The notes beneath the pieces were generated by a model that was not told where the DNA came from, did not search any database, and saw only the letters and a program-made list of their open reading frames with translations. Both the position numbers and the translations under genes were made by a program. Positions 52,245 to 60,974 of a stretch of 64,000 nucleotides of DNA are shown in pieces. The first letter of the stretch is position 1; every line of letters begins with the position of its first letter. This DNA is from Marisediminitalea alba. GTDB lineage: Bacteria > Pseudomonadota > Gammaproteobacteria > Enterobacterales > Alteromonadaceae. The DNA is taken from positions 1,261 to 65,260 of the forward strand of contig NZ_PVNP01000220.1 in the NCBI RefSeq assembly GCF_002993365.1. The letters are read 5' to 3'.

Positions 52245-53722
52245 TACACCACAAAGCGCTTAACGGTTTGCAGCATACGCTGACACATCTCTGCCAGCTG
52301 TACTGACTTGGCTTCGAGTGCCTCGGCAGTATGTGCCTCCAGGTTGGCTAACTCGTGAATGGTTGCGGTACTTTTGGCAATTGAGCTTGAAGCCGATTCC
52401 TGCTCAACCGCTGAAGTAGCTACTTCCATCATGTTGTCGCTGGCGGCCTGGATTTTCTCTTCAATACTGTTCATAAAGCTGGCGGCATTGTCAGAGGTGT
52501 TAACCGCTTCATCAACCAGCTCAATGCACTGATTCATCTGCGTAACCGATGAGGCAGTACTCGATACCAGTTGCTCGGTGATCGTGGTGATTTCATCCGC
52601 GCTTTCTTTGGACCGTATAGCGAGCGTTCGCACTTCATCGGCAACAACCGCGAAACCACGGCCATGTTCGCCAGCACGGGCCGATTCAATCGCCGCATTC
52701 AGTGCTAGCAGGTTGGTTTGCTCCGCCACCGCCGTAATTGAGCGCATGGCATCAGATATGTTGGCACAACGTTCGTTAAGTTCCTGATTGGTTTTTGCCG
52801 CGTTATTCAGCCTGTCGCGCAGTGAGTTAATAGTGGCAGTGGCACTTTCCACCGCAGCACGGGACTCACCGGTAGTATGGCGCGCGTCTTTAGTGATGTC
52901 GTTGGCTGCGGTAGTGCGTTCTGAGGAGTCTTGTAGTGTTACTGCAATTTCCTCTGAAGCAACCGAGATGGCGCCAATTTCTGTGCTGCTTTGCTGCACG
53001 TGTTCGTTTAATTCTTTGGTGGAGGACTGCATAAACTCACTGGCGCTGGCTACATCATTAGCCAGCGATGAAGCATCGTGAACCAGCTGACGCAGTGAGG
53101 CGAGCAGTTCGTCGAAGCGCTTTAGCATAGGGATGGATTTGTCGACGTCCACCCGCAAATCAATGTGCTGCCGATCGGCCAGAATTTTATTGATAGCCAC
53201 TTCCAGTGCCGCGCCGCCAACGCCTTCCTCGTGGCTGCGCTTGGTCATGTACATCAGAATGCCGCCTTCTACTAGTGCAAATAATGCATGCAGCACTAGT
53301 ATGGTAAAGGTGACGTGGCCTTCTTCAAACGCGTACACTGCTACTTCATTCACCTGGAGCAGGAAAAAGCCAATGTGATGAACAGCTATAACCACAACGG
53401 CTGAGGCGATTACCTTCCAGTTGCGAAACACTGCCAACACGGCCAATAAGGAGAAAATCTCAAAGTGAATTTCGATAAGACCAAAAGCCTGATGAATATG
53501 CAGCGCGGTCATTAGCTGGGTACCAATACCCATTGCATGCGCGCTTATTTCGGCTTCAGGCTTGTTAAAACTGAGGAACAGCGGCAGCGCGATGATGGGG
53601 ATACCTAACCAGAAGGCTATAAATAGTTCCCCGGTGACCAAACCGATAATGATGGCTGCTACCAACTGGGCGACTAAAACACCACGAAATATTTTATGCC
53701 CCTCGGACACCCATGAATACAT
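52244..53722 (-). CDS. Methyl-accepting chemotaxis protein with multi-span membrane sensor
   Basis: This 492-residue receptor has about six N-terminal membrane helices in the first 170 residues (VLVAQLVAAIIIGLVTGELFIAFW, IIALPLFLSF, then VIASAVVVIAVHHIGFFLL) instead of a periplasmic sensor. The cytoplasmic part includes coiled coils and the conserved tip AEQTNLLALNAAIESARAGEHGRGFAVVADEVRTLA. It signals to CheA/CheW. The membrane region itself probably senses, perhaps redox or membrane state. The small thioredoxin-like protein gene follows it with a one-base overlap. Confidence 0.9.
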   Translation of the reverse strand: MYSWVSEGHKIFRGVLVAQLVAAIIIGLVTGELFIAFWLGIPIIALPLFLSFNKPEAEISAHAMGIGTQLMTALHIHQAFGLIEIHFEIFSLLAVLAVFRNWKVIASAVVVIAVHHIGFFLLQVNEVAVYAFEEGHVTFTILVLHALFALVEGGILMYMTKRSHEEGVGGAALEVAINKILADRQHIDLRVDVDKSIPMLKRFDELLASLRQLVHDASSLANDVASASEFMQSSTKELNEHVQQSSTEIGAISVASEEIAVTLQDSSERTTAANDITKDARHTTGESRAAVESATATINSLRDRLNNAAKTNQELNERCANISDAMRSITAVAEQTNLLALNAAIESARAGEHGRGFAVVADEVRTLAIRSKESADEITTITEQLVSSTASSVTQMNQCIELVDEAVNTSDNAASFMNSIEEKIQAASDNMMEVATSAVEQESASSSIAKSTATIHELANLEAHTAEALEAKSVQLAEMCQRMLQTVKRFVV

Positions 53723-53836
53723 AGCAAAAACTCCGGAATTTTTGTTAAGTGTAGGCGAGGAACTAAATCATGCCAGTAAACCAGATCAATCTTTAGTGCA
53801 ATAGATAATCCGGTCGGAGTATAAATTCCCTTTATC

Positions 53837-54808
53837 TTACAGCCACTTTTTCCAGAGCATGGCGATTAGCATTAACACTGCCAGCACGCCCATAGATGAC
53901 ATCAACAGGGTAAACGCATTTGGCGTTTCGGTGCCTGGCAAACCGGCCACGTTCATACCAAATACTCCGGTCAGGAATGATAAAGGTAAAAAAATGGCGG
54001 TTATCATAGATAGCACGTACATGCGGATGTTTTGCTTGTCGGCTATCTGGTTGCGCAGTTCATCCTGCAACACAATGGCGCGCTCACGGGCAAGATCCAA
54101 GTCCTCAATCGATCGGGTCATACGGTCTGACTGGTCGCGCAGATCAAATGCCATGGTGTCGGGAATTAAACCCGGCACGCGCACCAGGGTTTCCAGGGCG
54201 TCGCGCTGTGGCGCGAGGTGACGGCGAATGCTGGCGGTTTGGCGGCGTAACATAGCCAGTTGGTTACGATCGTGTTTGTTGAGTGATTCCTGAGCTTCGT
54301 AATCGCCGAGAGATTCATCAATGTCTTCCACTTTATCGTGAATGCGATCGGCAATGCGGGTTAACAGCGCAATCAGTAATTCAGTAGTGGTTGCGGGTAC
54401 GTCGCCCTGCTCGAGGCTGGTCCGGGTATCCTGCACACTCATTAATTTACGGTCCTGGCGACGCAAGGTGACTATCAGGGAGCCAGAAATCCACAGGCGC
54501 AGGGATACCATGTCTTCCGGATCTGCGCCCGGGTTCACATTAATGCCGCGTAAAAATACCAGTGCACCGCGGTTCACCGGGATCACCCGGGGCCGGGTTT
54601 GCTGGGCCATGAGACTGTCTCTGACTTCTTCAGATAACCCCAGAGCTTGCAGCATGCCTTCCGCTTCGGGCGCATCAGATTGCATATGTACCCACCGATA
54701 GCCCTGTTCTGGCAGGGGGGAGGCAAGTTGGCTTGCATCAAGCGTTTCAGTTTCACCCGTTTGCTTAACATCATAAGCCCATAAAAAGGCATCGTTTAAT
54801 TGTGCCAT
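53837..54808 (-). CDS. zntB: CorA-family metal transporter, ZntB type
   Basis: The 323-residue protein has a large cytoplasmic N-terminal domain and two C-terminal membrane helices. The signature is GMNVAGLPG (near 285-293), where CorA and ZntB have GMN-V. NIRMYVLSMITAIFLPLSFLTGVF precedes it. The GMNVAG variant, the overall length and the ZntB-like N-terminus favour a zinc transporter, although magnesium or other divalent metals are possible. Its start overlaps the MscS stop (TAATG). Confidence 0.85.
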   Translation of the reverse strand: MAQLNDAFLWAYDVKQTGETETLDASQLASPLPEQGYRWVHMQSDAPEAEGMLQALGLSEEVRDSLMAQQTRPRVIPVNRGALVFLRGINVNPGADPEDMVSLRLWISGSLIVTLRRQDRKLMSVQDTRTSLEQGDVPATTTELLIALLTRIADRIHDKVEDIDESLGDYEAQESLNKHDRNQLAMLRRQTASIRRHLAPQRDALETLVRVPGLIPDTMAFDLRDQSDRMTRSIEDLDLARERAIVLQDELRNQIADKQNIRMYVLSMITAIFLPLSFLTGVFGMNVAGLPGTETPNAFTLLMSSMGVLAVLMLIAMLWKKWL

Positions 54809-55686
54809 TACGAATTCCTGGAAGGTTTAACCAATTGCAGAGTGCCATCAAGATGAACGTCACGCTGCGGAAAGGCTATCACTATGTCATGCTCAGCAAA
54901 GAGCTCATCTATGGTGAAACGTACCTGACTGCGGATCACCCGCAGGTCGCGCTCTTTGGTGGCATTCACCCAAAAGAAGGTTTCAAACATCAGGGCGTTG
55001 TCACCAAAATCATCAAAAATAACCACCGGTTTGGGTTCGGTGAGGATGTCTTCCTGGTGCTGGGTGGCTTCTTCAATCAGGCGCGCAACCAGTTTACAGT
55101 CTGAACCATAAGCCACCCCAACCCGCACTGATGTACGTGTCAGGTTGTCAATGAGAGTCCAGTTCACCACGGTGTTCTCGAGTAATTTGCTGTTGGGGAT
55201 CAGCATGTGCACACCATCAACCCGGCGAATACGGGTAGACCGGGTATTAATGGTTTCAACGCTGCCACGGGCACCATCGACTTCCAGAAAGTCGCCAATG
55301 CGGATAGGCCGCTCCCACATTAAAATCCAGCCGGAGATAAAGTTATTTATGATGTTCTGCGCACCAAAGCCCACACCAATGGCCACCGCACCAGATAAAA
55401 ACGCAAATGCGGTTAGCGGCACGTTCATTACATCCAGCGTGGTAACAATTAAAATTGCCCCGGCGACGATGTAGAACAGCCGTTTAAATAAGTGAATAGT
55501 GTCGGCACTGGCACCGGAGGAGCGCAAGCGGTAAGTGGCAATGTGCGCGAGCTTTTTAAATAGCCAGATACCCACCACATAAATCAGTGGAATAGCGATT
55601 AAATCGCCGCTGGTGAAAGTAATATCAAACAGCGTAAACAGGTCTTTCGACAGAAAGTTTTTTACTAGCGTTAAGGTTTCTTCCAC
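54808..55686 (-). CDS. Small-conductance mechanosensitive channel (MscS family)
   Basis: This 292-residue protein has three membrane helices. The third is the pore helix ALTAFAFLSGAVAIGVGFGAQNIINNFISGWI-like stretch (about 93-122), followed by the beta domain LMWERPIRIGDFLEVDG and SRIRRVDG-like TRIRRVDGVHMLIPNSKLLENTVVNWT. Such channels open on hypo-osmotic shock. Stop and start overlap with zntB by one base, so the two form an operon. Confidence 0.91.
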   Translation of the reverse strand: MEETLTLVKNFLSKDLFTLFDITFTSGDLIAIPLIYVVGIWLFKKLAHIATYRLRSSGASADTIHLFKRLFYIVAGAILIVTTLDVMNVPLTAFAFLSGAVAIGVGFGAQNIINNFISGWILMWERPIRIGDFLEVDGARGSVETINTRSTRIRRVDGVHMLIPNSKLLENTVVNWTLIDNLTRTSVRVGVAYGSDCKLVARLIEEATQHQEDILTEPKPVVIFDDFGDNALMFETFFWVNATKERDLRVIRSQVRFTIDELFAEHDIVIAFPQRDVHLDGTLQLVKPSRNS

Positions 55687-55820
55687 TGGTTCTATCCCTA
55701 TTTATCGGTGGCGCACATAATAAGTGTGCTATTGATTAATGCAAATAACTTAGGCGTAAACAAGCCCGCTTTAATTTTGTCCTTACGATGAAAAATATTG
55801 ATATAAAAAATGACATGCCG

Positions 55821-56768
55821 CTATCCGGGTTGTTTATCCTGATTCTGGCCCTCTCCGGGGCTGCTGCGTTTGGCCCAGAAACTGGCAAACAGAGCGCCTG
55901 AAAGGTTGTGCCAGATACTGAATATTGCGCCGGGCAGGGCGCTCGCCGCCGAGAAGTACTTTAAAGCCAGGGCGACGCTCAATCCGGAGTTCTGCATACC
56001 TACTTCTATCGCTACCGTTCTGGCAATTACCGAGTCGTAACCCAGTTTGCGGGACAGCCCGTAGCCACAGCCAAGACCAATAAGGTTATGCAGGATAACA
56101 GCACTCACTACCTGCCAGGCCACGGTGTTGAGGTTGTCACTATTAAGCGCAACCACAATGGCGATGATGAGCAGTATGGCAGCCATGGAAAACACCGAGC
56201 AGGCTGGCGCAATCCCGGCCAGCTTATGTTTAAAAAAGTGGTTTAGCAGCATGCCAGCAGCCACCGGCAGCAAAATGACTTTAACCAGCATACCCAGCAT
56301 CGACAAGGCAGGTACCTCGATGCTTTGGCCTAAATATAACCAGGTGAGTAAAGGCAGCAGGATTACGGCCACCAGGGTCGATATCATGGTCATACTAACC
56401 GATAGCGCTACGTTGCCTTTGGCTAAATAAGCCATCACGTTCGATGCGGTACCGCCGGCGGTAGCGCCGACCAGCATCATGCCGGTCATCAATGCCTCTG
56501 AGAGCCCGAGTAGCAAAGCAATGAGCCAGGCCGCAAAGGGCATAATAATGAACTGAATAGCCACGCCGGCCCCGACTATGCGGCGGTACTGCCATACTTT
56601 AGTGAAATCCCGCCACTGCAGTGTGAGCCCCATGGCCAGCATCACCACAACCAGCAAGGGCACAATAAACGCCTTTAAACCAACCAATAAAGCAGGAAAA
56701 AGATAAGCAAACACGCTTATCAACAATGCCAGTACCGGAAACAAATAAATGGCCACTGTAACTCTCAA
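55821..56768 (-). CDS. Bile acid:sodium symporter-family transporter
   Basis: The 315-residue protein has about nine or ten membrane helices and the family pattern FIVPLLVVVMLAMGLTLQWRDF, GATAGGTASNVMAYLAKGNVALSVSMTMISTLVAVILLPLL and TVAIEVGMQNSGLSVALALKYF. These transport organic acids or sterol-like compounds with sodium. The natural substrate in marine bacteria is generally unknown (pantoate, pyruvate and others are known in relatives). Confidence 0.88.
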   Translation of the reverse strand: MRVTVAIYLFPVLALLISVFAYLFPALLVGLKAFIVPLLVVVMLAMGLTLQWRDFTKVWQYRRIVGAGVAIQFIIMPFAAWLIALLLGLSEALMTGMMLVGATAGGTASNVMAYLAKGNVALSVSMTMISTLVAVILLPLLTWLYLGQSIEVPALSMLGMLVKVILLPVAAGMLLNHFFKHKLAGIAPACSVFSMAAILLIIAIVVALNSDNLNTVAWQVVSAVILHNLIGLGCGYGLSRKLGYDSVIARTVAIEVGMQNSGLSVALALKYFSAASALPGAIFSIWHNLSGALFASFWAKRSSPGEGQNQDKQPG

Positions 56769-56845
56769 TAAAAACAGACTGGTTTAAGTTTAACATTGCT
56801 AAGCGGCAATTATTTAATAACAGAGGATCACCTTGCTGTCGCCTA

Positions 56846-56914
56846 ATGAAGTTTCTTCGCCGCCTCTGGATTTGTCTTTTTTCATTACGGGCTGTACCTG
56901 CCGTGCATGGCTGA
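56846..56914 (+). pseudogene. Truncated duplicate of the DUF1439 gene 5' end
   Basis: Translation gives MKFLRRLWICLF, then a degraded signal peptide ending at a TGA after about 22 codons. It matches the start of the intact gene at 59562 (MKYLCRLWICLF). The 16 bases GCCGCCTCTGGATTTG are identical in both (56859-56874 and 59575-59590). It marks the left edge of a 2.7-kb accessory insertion. Confidence 0.72.
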
Positions 56915-57185
56915 ACGCTGTCAAAACAACGGCAGTATTGTTTGTTTCGACCCTAATTACCGTGTTGATCTTTGGCAAAGCAGACTGGATAAGTTTAAAG
57001 CAAAATGTAACGCGTTTTTTGCATTGGCTGATGTGGTAAAAGTAAGTGAAGAGGAATTGGCGCTTCTTACCGGAGAGTTGAATATACCAGACGGTTGTAG
57101 TGCTTTACACCAGCTAGGAGCGGGAGTCATATTTGTCACCATGGGAAGTAAAGGTTGTTACCTTTCAACAAACGTTACCCTTTAA
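56907..57185 (+). pseudogene. Fructokinase (PfkB family) fragment
   Basis: The frame of 92 residues reads AERCQNNGSIVCFDPNYRVDLW, then ALADVVKVSEEELALLTGEL and AGVIFVTMGSKGCYL. This is the central part of a ribokinase/PfkB-family sugar kinase, most like fructokinase. Both the N-terminal third and the C-terminal catalytic GAGD region are missing. It joins directly to the truncated DUF1439 remnant, so it is debris of a recombination event. Confidence 0.78.
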
Positions 57186-57497
57186 CCATGAGTGGTACAC
57201 TTATTATCTGAATTCGAGACATTTAACGCGACTTCGATTTTGGCGCATGAAGCATAAAAACATACCATCACTTGAATATGCAAAATGTTGAGATCAGGGC
57301 TTTTCACATATCTCATTGTGTACTTCACTACCAAAGACCAGTTTAATTGCCTATCTTGACGACAACTACTTCATTGACTTTTGAAAACTATCCATTTGAC
57401 ACACGTGCAACTAGCCTTAAATAAAGCTGACACAGTGGGTAGTGCATAGCGTAAATTTTCTTTTATTCGTAATTTCATGCATTTAATCTTCGAGGTT
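57186..57497. other. AT-rich gap in the accessory island
   Basis: About 310 bases lie between the fructokinase fragment and the left end of the insertion sequence. No frame, repeat or RNA is recognised. Low GC compared with the flanks suggests foreign or decayed DNA. CACTACCAAAG at 57326-57336 looks like the TACTACC motif but is probably chance. Confidence 0.4.
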
Positions 57498-57564
57498 TGT
57501 AGTGGCAGACTAAACCCGAACACTGTTTTAAGTGGTAGCATTACACTTAATAACGAGGTGTTCA

Positions 57565-57873
57565 ATGAGAAGACAAAGACGGTCATTCAGTCCGGAATTT
57601 AAACATGATGCAGCGAGCCTGGTGCTTGATCAGGGGTGTAGTGTACCCGAAGCAAGTCGCGCGGTAGACGTTCATGAAAATACTCTGCGCAAATGGGTTC
57701 AGCAACTTGAGTCTGAACGAGGCGGTAGCACGCCGAAATCAAAAGCCCTGACACCAGAACAGCAACGCATTCAGGAACTTGAAGCTCGCGTGAATAGGCT
57801 GGAGCGAGAAAAAACTATTTTAAAAAAGGCTACTGCACTCTTAATGTCCGACGACCTGAAATCCACGCGCTGA
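57565..57873 (+). CDS. IS3-family transposase OrfA
   Basis: This 102-residue protein has an N-terminal helix-turn-helix (RRSFSPEFKHDAASLVLDQGCSVPEASRAVDVHENTLRKWVQQL) and a leucine zipper-like helix (RIQELEARVNRLEREKTILKKATALL). It binds the IS ends and regulates transposition. The ATG lies after an AACGAGGTG site. Confidence 0.92.
   Translation: MRRQRRSFSPEFKHDAASLVLDQGCSVPEASRAVDVHENTLRKWVQQLESERGGSTPKSKALTPEQQRIQELEARVNRLEREKTILKKATALLMSDDLKSTR
57822..57828 (+). other. Programmed -1 frameshift site (AAAAAAG)
   Basis: The heptamer A AAA AAG lies in frame with orfA, and the -1 frame from it runs without a stop into orfB. This is the standard slippery sequence of IS3-family elements. Confidence 0.82.
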
Positions 57874-57881
57874 TAGACCGG

Positions 57882-58727
57882 TTGAGGGTGCATGAATCAA
57901 CAGAATTGGTCTGTTCAGCGTTAGGTGTTGGTGTCAGTAGCTATTACGAGCGACGAAAGCGCCACCGGCTGATTGGCGCTAAACGACGTATTCTGCGCGC
58001 CAGAGTGAAGCGTCTGTTCGATAGAAGTCGTCAGTCCGCGGGCACTCGAACACTTGTTGATATGCTTCGCGATGAAGGCATCATCATGGGCCGGTTCAAA
58101 GTAGGCCGGCTAATGAAAGAACAAGGGCTGATGAGCAAGCAGCCGGGTAAGCACGCATACAAAAACGTGCAGGTTGAGCGGCCAGATATCCCTAATTTAC
58201 TGGACAGGCAGTTCAACGTGCAGCAGCCCAACCAAGCTTGGTGCGGTGATATCACCTACATCTGGACTGGCTCAGCCTGGCATTATGCAGCGGTCGTGAT
58301 TGACCTGCATACTCGACGGGTAATCGGCTGGAGTATGTCACATCGACCGGATGCGGAACTTGCCGCGAGAGCTTTAGATATGGCTTACGAGCTGAGGGGT
58401 AAGCCAACAGGCGTGATGTTCCACAGCGACCAGGGCTCGCAGTACGGGGCTCGTAAGTTCAGACAAAGGCTGTGGCGCTATAAGATGGTTCAGAGTATGA
58501 GTCGCCGGGGGAATTGCTGGGATAATAGCCCGATGGAGCGCGTGTTCAGAAGTCTCAAATCCGAATGGATGCCATCAACCGGCTACCATTCGCCAAATGA
58601 AGCAAAACGAGATGTGGGTTATTACCTGATGAATTACTACAACTGGGAAAGACCGCATCAATTTAACGATGGGCTACCACCGGCAAAAGCGGAAGAATTA
58701 GCCAAAAAGGTGTCCGGGTTTTATTGA
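57882..58727 (+). CDS. IS3-family transposase OrfB (DDE), made by -1 frameshift
   Basis: This frame encodes the catalytic DDE domain: AWCGDITYIW (first D), VMFHSDQGSQYGA (second D) and GNCWDNSPMERVFRSLKSEW (E). The A AAA AAG heptamer at 57822-57828 in orfA, followed by an open -1 frame (KKGYCTLNVRRPEIHALIDRL), shows that OrfB is normally made as an OrfAB fusion (57565-58727). The coordinates given start at an internal TTG and understate the fusion. Confidence 0.92.
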   Translation: MRVHESTELVCSALGVGVSSYYERRKRHRLIGAKRRILRARVKRLFDRSRQSAGTRTLVDMLRDEGIIMGRFKVGRLMKEQGLMSKQPGKHAYKNVQVERPDIPNLLDRQFNVQQPNQAWCGDITYIWTGSAWHYAAVVIDLHTRRVIGWSMSHRPDAELAARALDMAYELRGKPTGVMFHSDQGSQYGARKFRQRLWRYKMVQSMSRRGNCWDNSPMERVFRSLKSEWMPSTGYHSPNEAKRDVGYYLMNYYNWERPHQFNDGLPPAKAEELAKKVSGFY

Positions 58728-58834
58728 CCACTACAGTTTGATTTAATGCGTCTTGTGACTTGCATGAGTTACGACTAGGCTTTAATTGTGGACTTGGACT
58801 TTCACAATTAAAATTAAAAGGAGATTTTATTAAG

Positions 58835-59344
58835 GTGCTTAAATATATTCATAATTCTGTATTATCGATTAAACGCCATCGAGTACGTTTTAAGTCGTCA
58901 GATGTATTCAAATTAGGTACTTATGTATCATTCTTTGTGGTTTCATCTATTATCTTTTCCGGTTCTACTTTAGCAAAAACGTTTTGTAGTACTGAAGTGG
59001 TAGAGGAAAAAGGAACCCCGGCTCTCAGTCCTGGGCTGATTGATGCAATGTATGAAGCAATTAGCACTAACACGTTTGACCTTGACGAACCTTATACTTT
59101 GATAACTAAGAAACATTTCTGTACGGGGGTAGGTAAGTCTAATATAGGATCCGAAAGTTCTTTTGAAACGTTTAACAATGCTCCGGATCCTGACCCAACA
59201 CCGAAAGAAGGTGATAAGCAAACAGTCAAACAGACTAGAGCCGATGGAACCAGGGAGTGGACTTATACTTATATAAATGGAGTTTGGGTATTGACTGGAT
59301 ACAAATACACACCTTTGCCTGATGCTGATAGTCTGGAGCCATAA
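58835..59344 (+). CDS. AT-rich secreted protein of unknown function
   Basis: A GTG 12 bases after AAAAGGAG gives about 169 residues; an ATT between them and an upstream ATG are alternatives. A hydrophobic export segment (LGTYVSFFVVSSIIFSGSTLA) is followed by a small domain with two cysteines, an acidic, proline-rich linker (NAPDPDPTPKEGDKQ) and a C-terminal TREWTYTYINGVWVLTGYKY. The family is not recognised. Base composition is lower in GC than the flanks, in keeping with recent transfer. Confidence 0.6.
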   Translation: MLKYIHNSVLSIKRHRVRFKSSDVFKLGTYVSFFVVSSIIFSGSTLAKTFCSTEVVEEKGTPALSPGLIDAMYEAISTNTFDLDEPYTLITKKHFCTGVGKSNIGSESSFETFNNAPDPDPTPKEGDKQTVKQTRADGTREWTYTYINGVWVLTGYKYTPLPDADSLEP

Positions 59345-59561
59345 TTGACCGGCCGCCAATAAATAGATCCACAAGATAGATGAATTGGGCATAACAAGGC
59401 CACATCAGCTGCGCGGCAACGTTAGTCCGTTCCTTGTCTAAAGCTGCCGTAGCAACGGCAGATCAAAACTATAAGTCCTCACGATAACTGGATGATAGTA
59501 TCGTGCCTGCATACTAAAAATCTGGTAGCCTTAGCAGATAGTAATCAACTGATGTTGTCCC
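59345..59561. other. Right edge of the accessory island, with hairpins
   Basis: CTGCCGT-AGCA-ACGGCAG (59444-59461) is a perfect 7-bp hairpin, and ACAAGG/CCTTGT pair over a longer range (59394-59438). GCATAAC at 59389 recalls an attC edge, but no full site follows. The last part is presumably the promoter of the DUF1439 gene. Confidence 0.4.
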
Positions 59562-60080
59562 ATGAAGTATCTTTGCCGCCTCTGGATTTGCCTGTTTACT
59601 TTGCTGGTGGGTATGCCTGCCGCGCATGCTTTCACCATGACCTTTTCGGAAAGCCAGTTAAATACTATGGTGACCGCAGTGTTTCCTCAGCAGCGCACCT
59701 TTGACGATGTAGTGTTTACCTTCTCTGACCCCTTTGTTGAGCTTGACCCACTGGAAGATGAAGTGAACGTGAAAGTCACCGTACTGGCAGAGCAAAATGG
59801 TCAACGGTTGCAAGCCAAGGCGGAGATTTCCGGGCGCATTGCCTACCACCATCAACTGGCGCAACTGCGCCTTATTGAGCCGCGGTTGGATAAGCTAAAA
59901 GTGCTGGATAATCAGGCGGTAGTATCCGATAGCCTGGTTAATGGCATAAAGCGTCTTGAAGGTAAACGAGTGCCGGTGATCCTGCTGTTAGACTTCGACG
60001 ATTTGGATATGGCGGCGTTTGGTATTCAAAAGCCCAAACGCATCGACATAACCAGTCAGGGTCTTCTCATCGAAATATAA
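59562..60080 (+). CDS. DUF1439-family periplasmic protein
   Basis: This 172-residue protein has a signal peptide (CRLWICLFTLLVGMPAAHA). The mature sequence begins FTMTFSESQLNTMVTAVFPQQRTFDDVVFTFSDPFVELDP and ends with a GKRVPVILLLDFDD stretch. It matches the DUF1439 family of small BPI-like lipid-binding-fold proteins (E. coli YceB type), whose function is unknown. Its 5' end is duplicated at 56846. Confidence 0.8.
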   Translation: MKYLCRLWICLFTLLVGMPAAHAFTMTFSESQLNTMVTAVFPQQRTFDDVVFTFSDPFVELDPLEDEVNVKVTVLAEQNGQRLQAKAEISGRIAYHHQLAQLRLIEPRLDKLKVLDNQAVVSDSLVNGIKRLEGKRVPVILLLDFDDLDMAAFGIQKPKRIDITSQGLLIEI

Positions 60081-60104
60081 TCTGTTATTACCTCGGGAAT
60101 GATT

Positions 60105-60974
60105 ATGAAAAAGCTCGCGTTTCTGTCGATGGACGATTTGCAGGATTTCTTTGTTTACGACGAGCTGCTGCTGGCGCCTTTTGCCGAGCTGGGGTATGAA
60201 GTGGATACGATTTCCTGGCACCAGCCGGAAGTGGATTACAGTAGCTATGAAGCAGTTATTGTGCGCAGCCCCTGGGATTACCAACAGTATGAAACTGAGT
60301 TTGTCGCCTGCCTGAAGCGTATTGATCAGCAATCCCGATTGATGAACTCGTTGTCACTGATGATGTGGAATCTAAACAAACAGTATCTTAAAGATCTGGA
60401 AGCTGCTGACGTACCTGTGCTGCCCACGCGCTGGCTTTGCGGCTTTGATCAAAGCGCTATTACCGAGGCGTTTAGCGAATTTGCCTGCGATGAACTGGTT
60501 ATTAAGCCCTGCGTAAGTGCTAATGCCGACGATACCTTTCGCTTAACACCAGCTAAGCTGACGTCTACCGCTGCTGAGCTGGCCACATGTTTTGCCGGGC
60601 GCGAGTGTATGGTTCAGCCGTTTGTACGGAGTGTTACCGAACAAGGCGAGGTGTCTTTGTTTTATTTCGCTGGCAAACTGAGTCATGCCATACTCAAGCA
60701 GCCGAAAGCAGGGGATTTCAGAGTGCAGGAAGAGCATGGCGGCAGCCTGCAGGCGATTACGCCGGAACCCGCTATGCTGGCAAATGCGCAGGCGGCGCTG
60801 AATGCCATGCCTGATGATTACCTGTATGCGCGGGTTGATTTATTATGGTTTGCCGATGAATGGCGCATCATAGAGCTCGAGCTCATTGAGCCCTCACTCT
60901 ATTTCAACCTGGATGAACAGTCACCCCAGCGGTTTGTTAACGCCTACCTTCGCTATCTTAATGCTCACGCTTAA
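60105..60974 (+). CDS. ATP-grasp-family protein
   Basis: The second of two close ATG codons has the better spacing to CGGGA and gives 289 residues. A pre-ATP-grasp N-terminal domain (AFLSMDDLQDFFVYDELLLAPFAELGYEVDTISW, VIVRSPWDYQQY) is followed by NKQYLKDLEAADVPVLPT, the ATP-binding LVIKPCVSANADDT and the metal-binding ELELIEPSLYF. It resembles the glutathione-synthetase-like ATP-grasp enzymes of peptide or antibiotic ligation. The substrate is not known. It converges with the DUF3300 gene, overlapping by 17 bases. Confidence 0.78.
   Translation: MKKLAFLSMDDLQDFFVYDELLLAPFAELGYEVDTISWHQPEVDYSSYEAVIVRSPWDYQQYETEFVACLKRIDQQSRLMNSLSLMMWNLNKQYLKDLEAADVPVLPTRWLCGFDQSAITEAFSEFACDELVIKPCVSANADDTFRLTPAKLTSTAAELATCFAGRECMVQPFVRSVTEQGEVSLFYFAGKLSHAILKQPKAGDFRVQEEHGGSLQAITPEPAMLANAQAALNAMPDDYLYARVDLLWFADEWRIIELELIEPSLYFNLDEQSPQRFVNAYLRYLNAHA

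Larger units (their letters stand above)
57498..58735 (+). mobile_element. Complete IS3-family insertion sequence
   Basis: The element is 1238 bp. Its ends match as imperfect inverted repeats: both begin TGTAGTGG and share a later AAACCCG-ACAC block. It is flanked by GTT on both sides (57495-57497 and 58736-58738), a 3-bp target duplication as usual for IS3. It carries orfA and orfB in the standard -1 frameshift arrangement, and looks intact and potentially active. Confidence 0.92.

Noticed and set aside
57371..57586. Minus-strand frame of 71 codons across the left IS end
   Set aside because: It spans the IS boundary and has no recognisable family, so it is a chance frame.
59389..59461. GCATAAC start as a second attC site at the island's right edge
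   Set aside because: No matching right core (GTTRRRY) or paired inner boxes follow at a proper distance; only separate small hairpins are seen.
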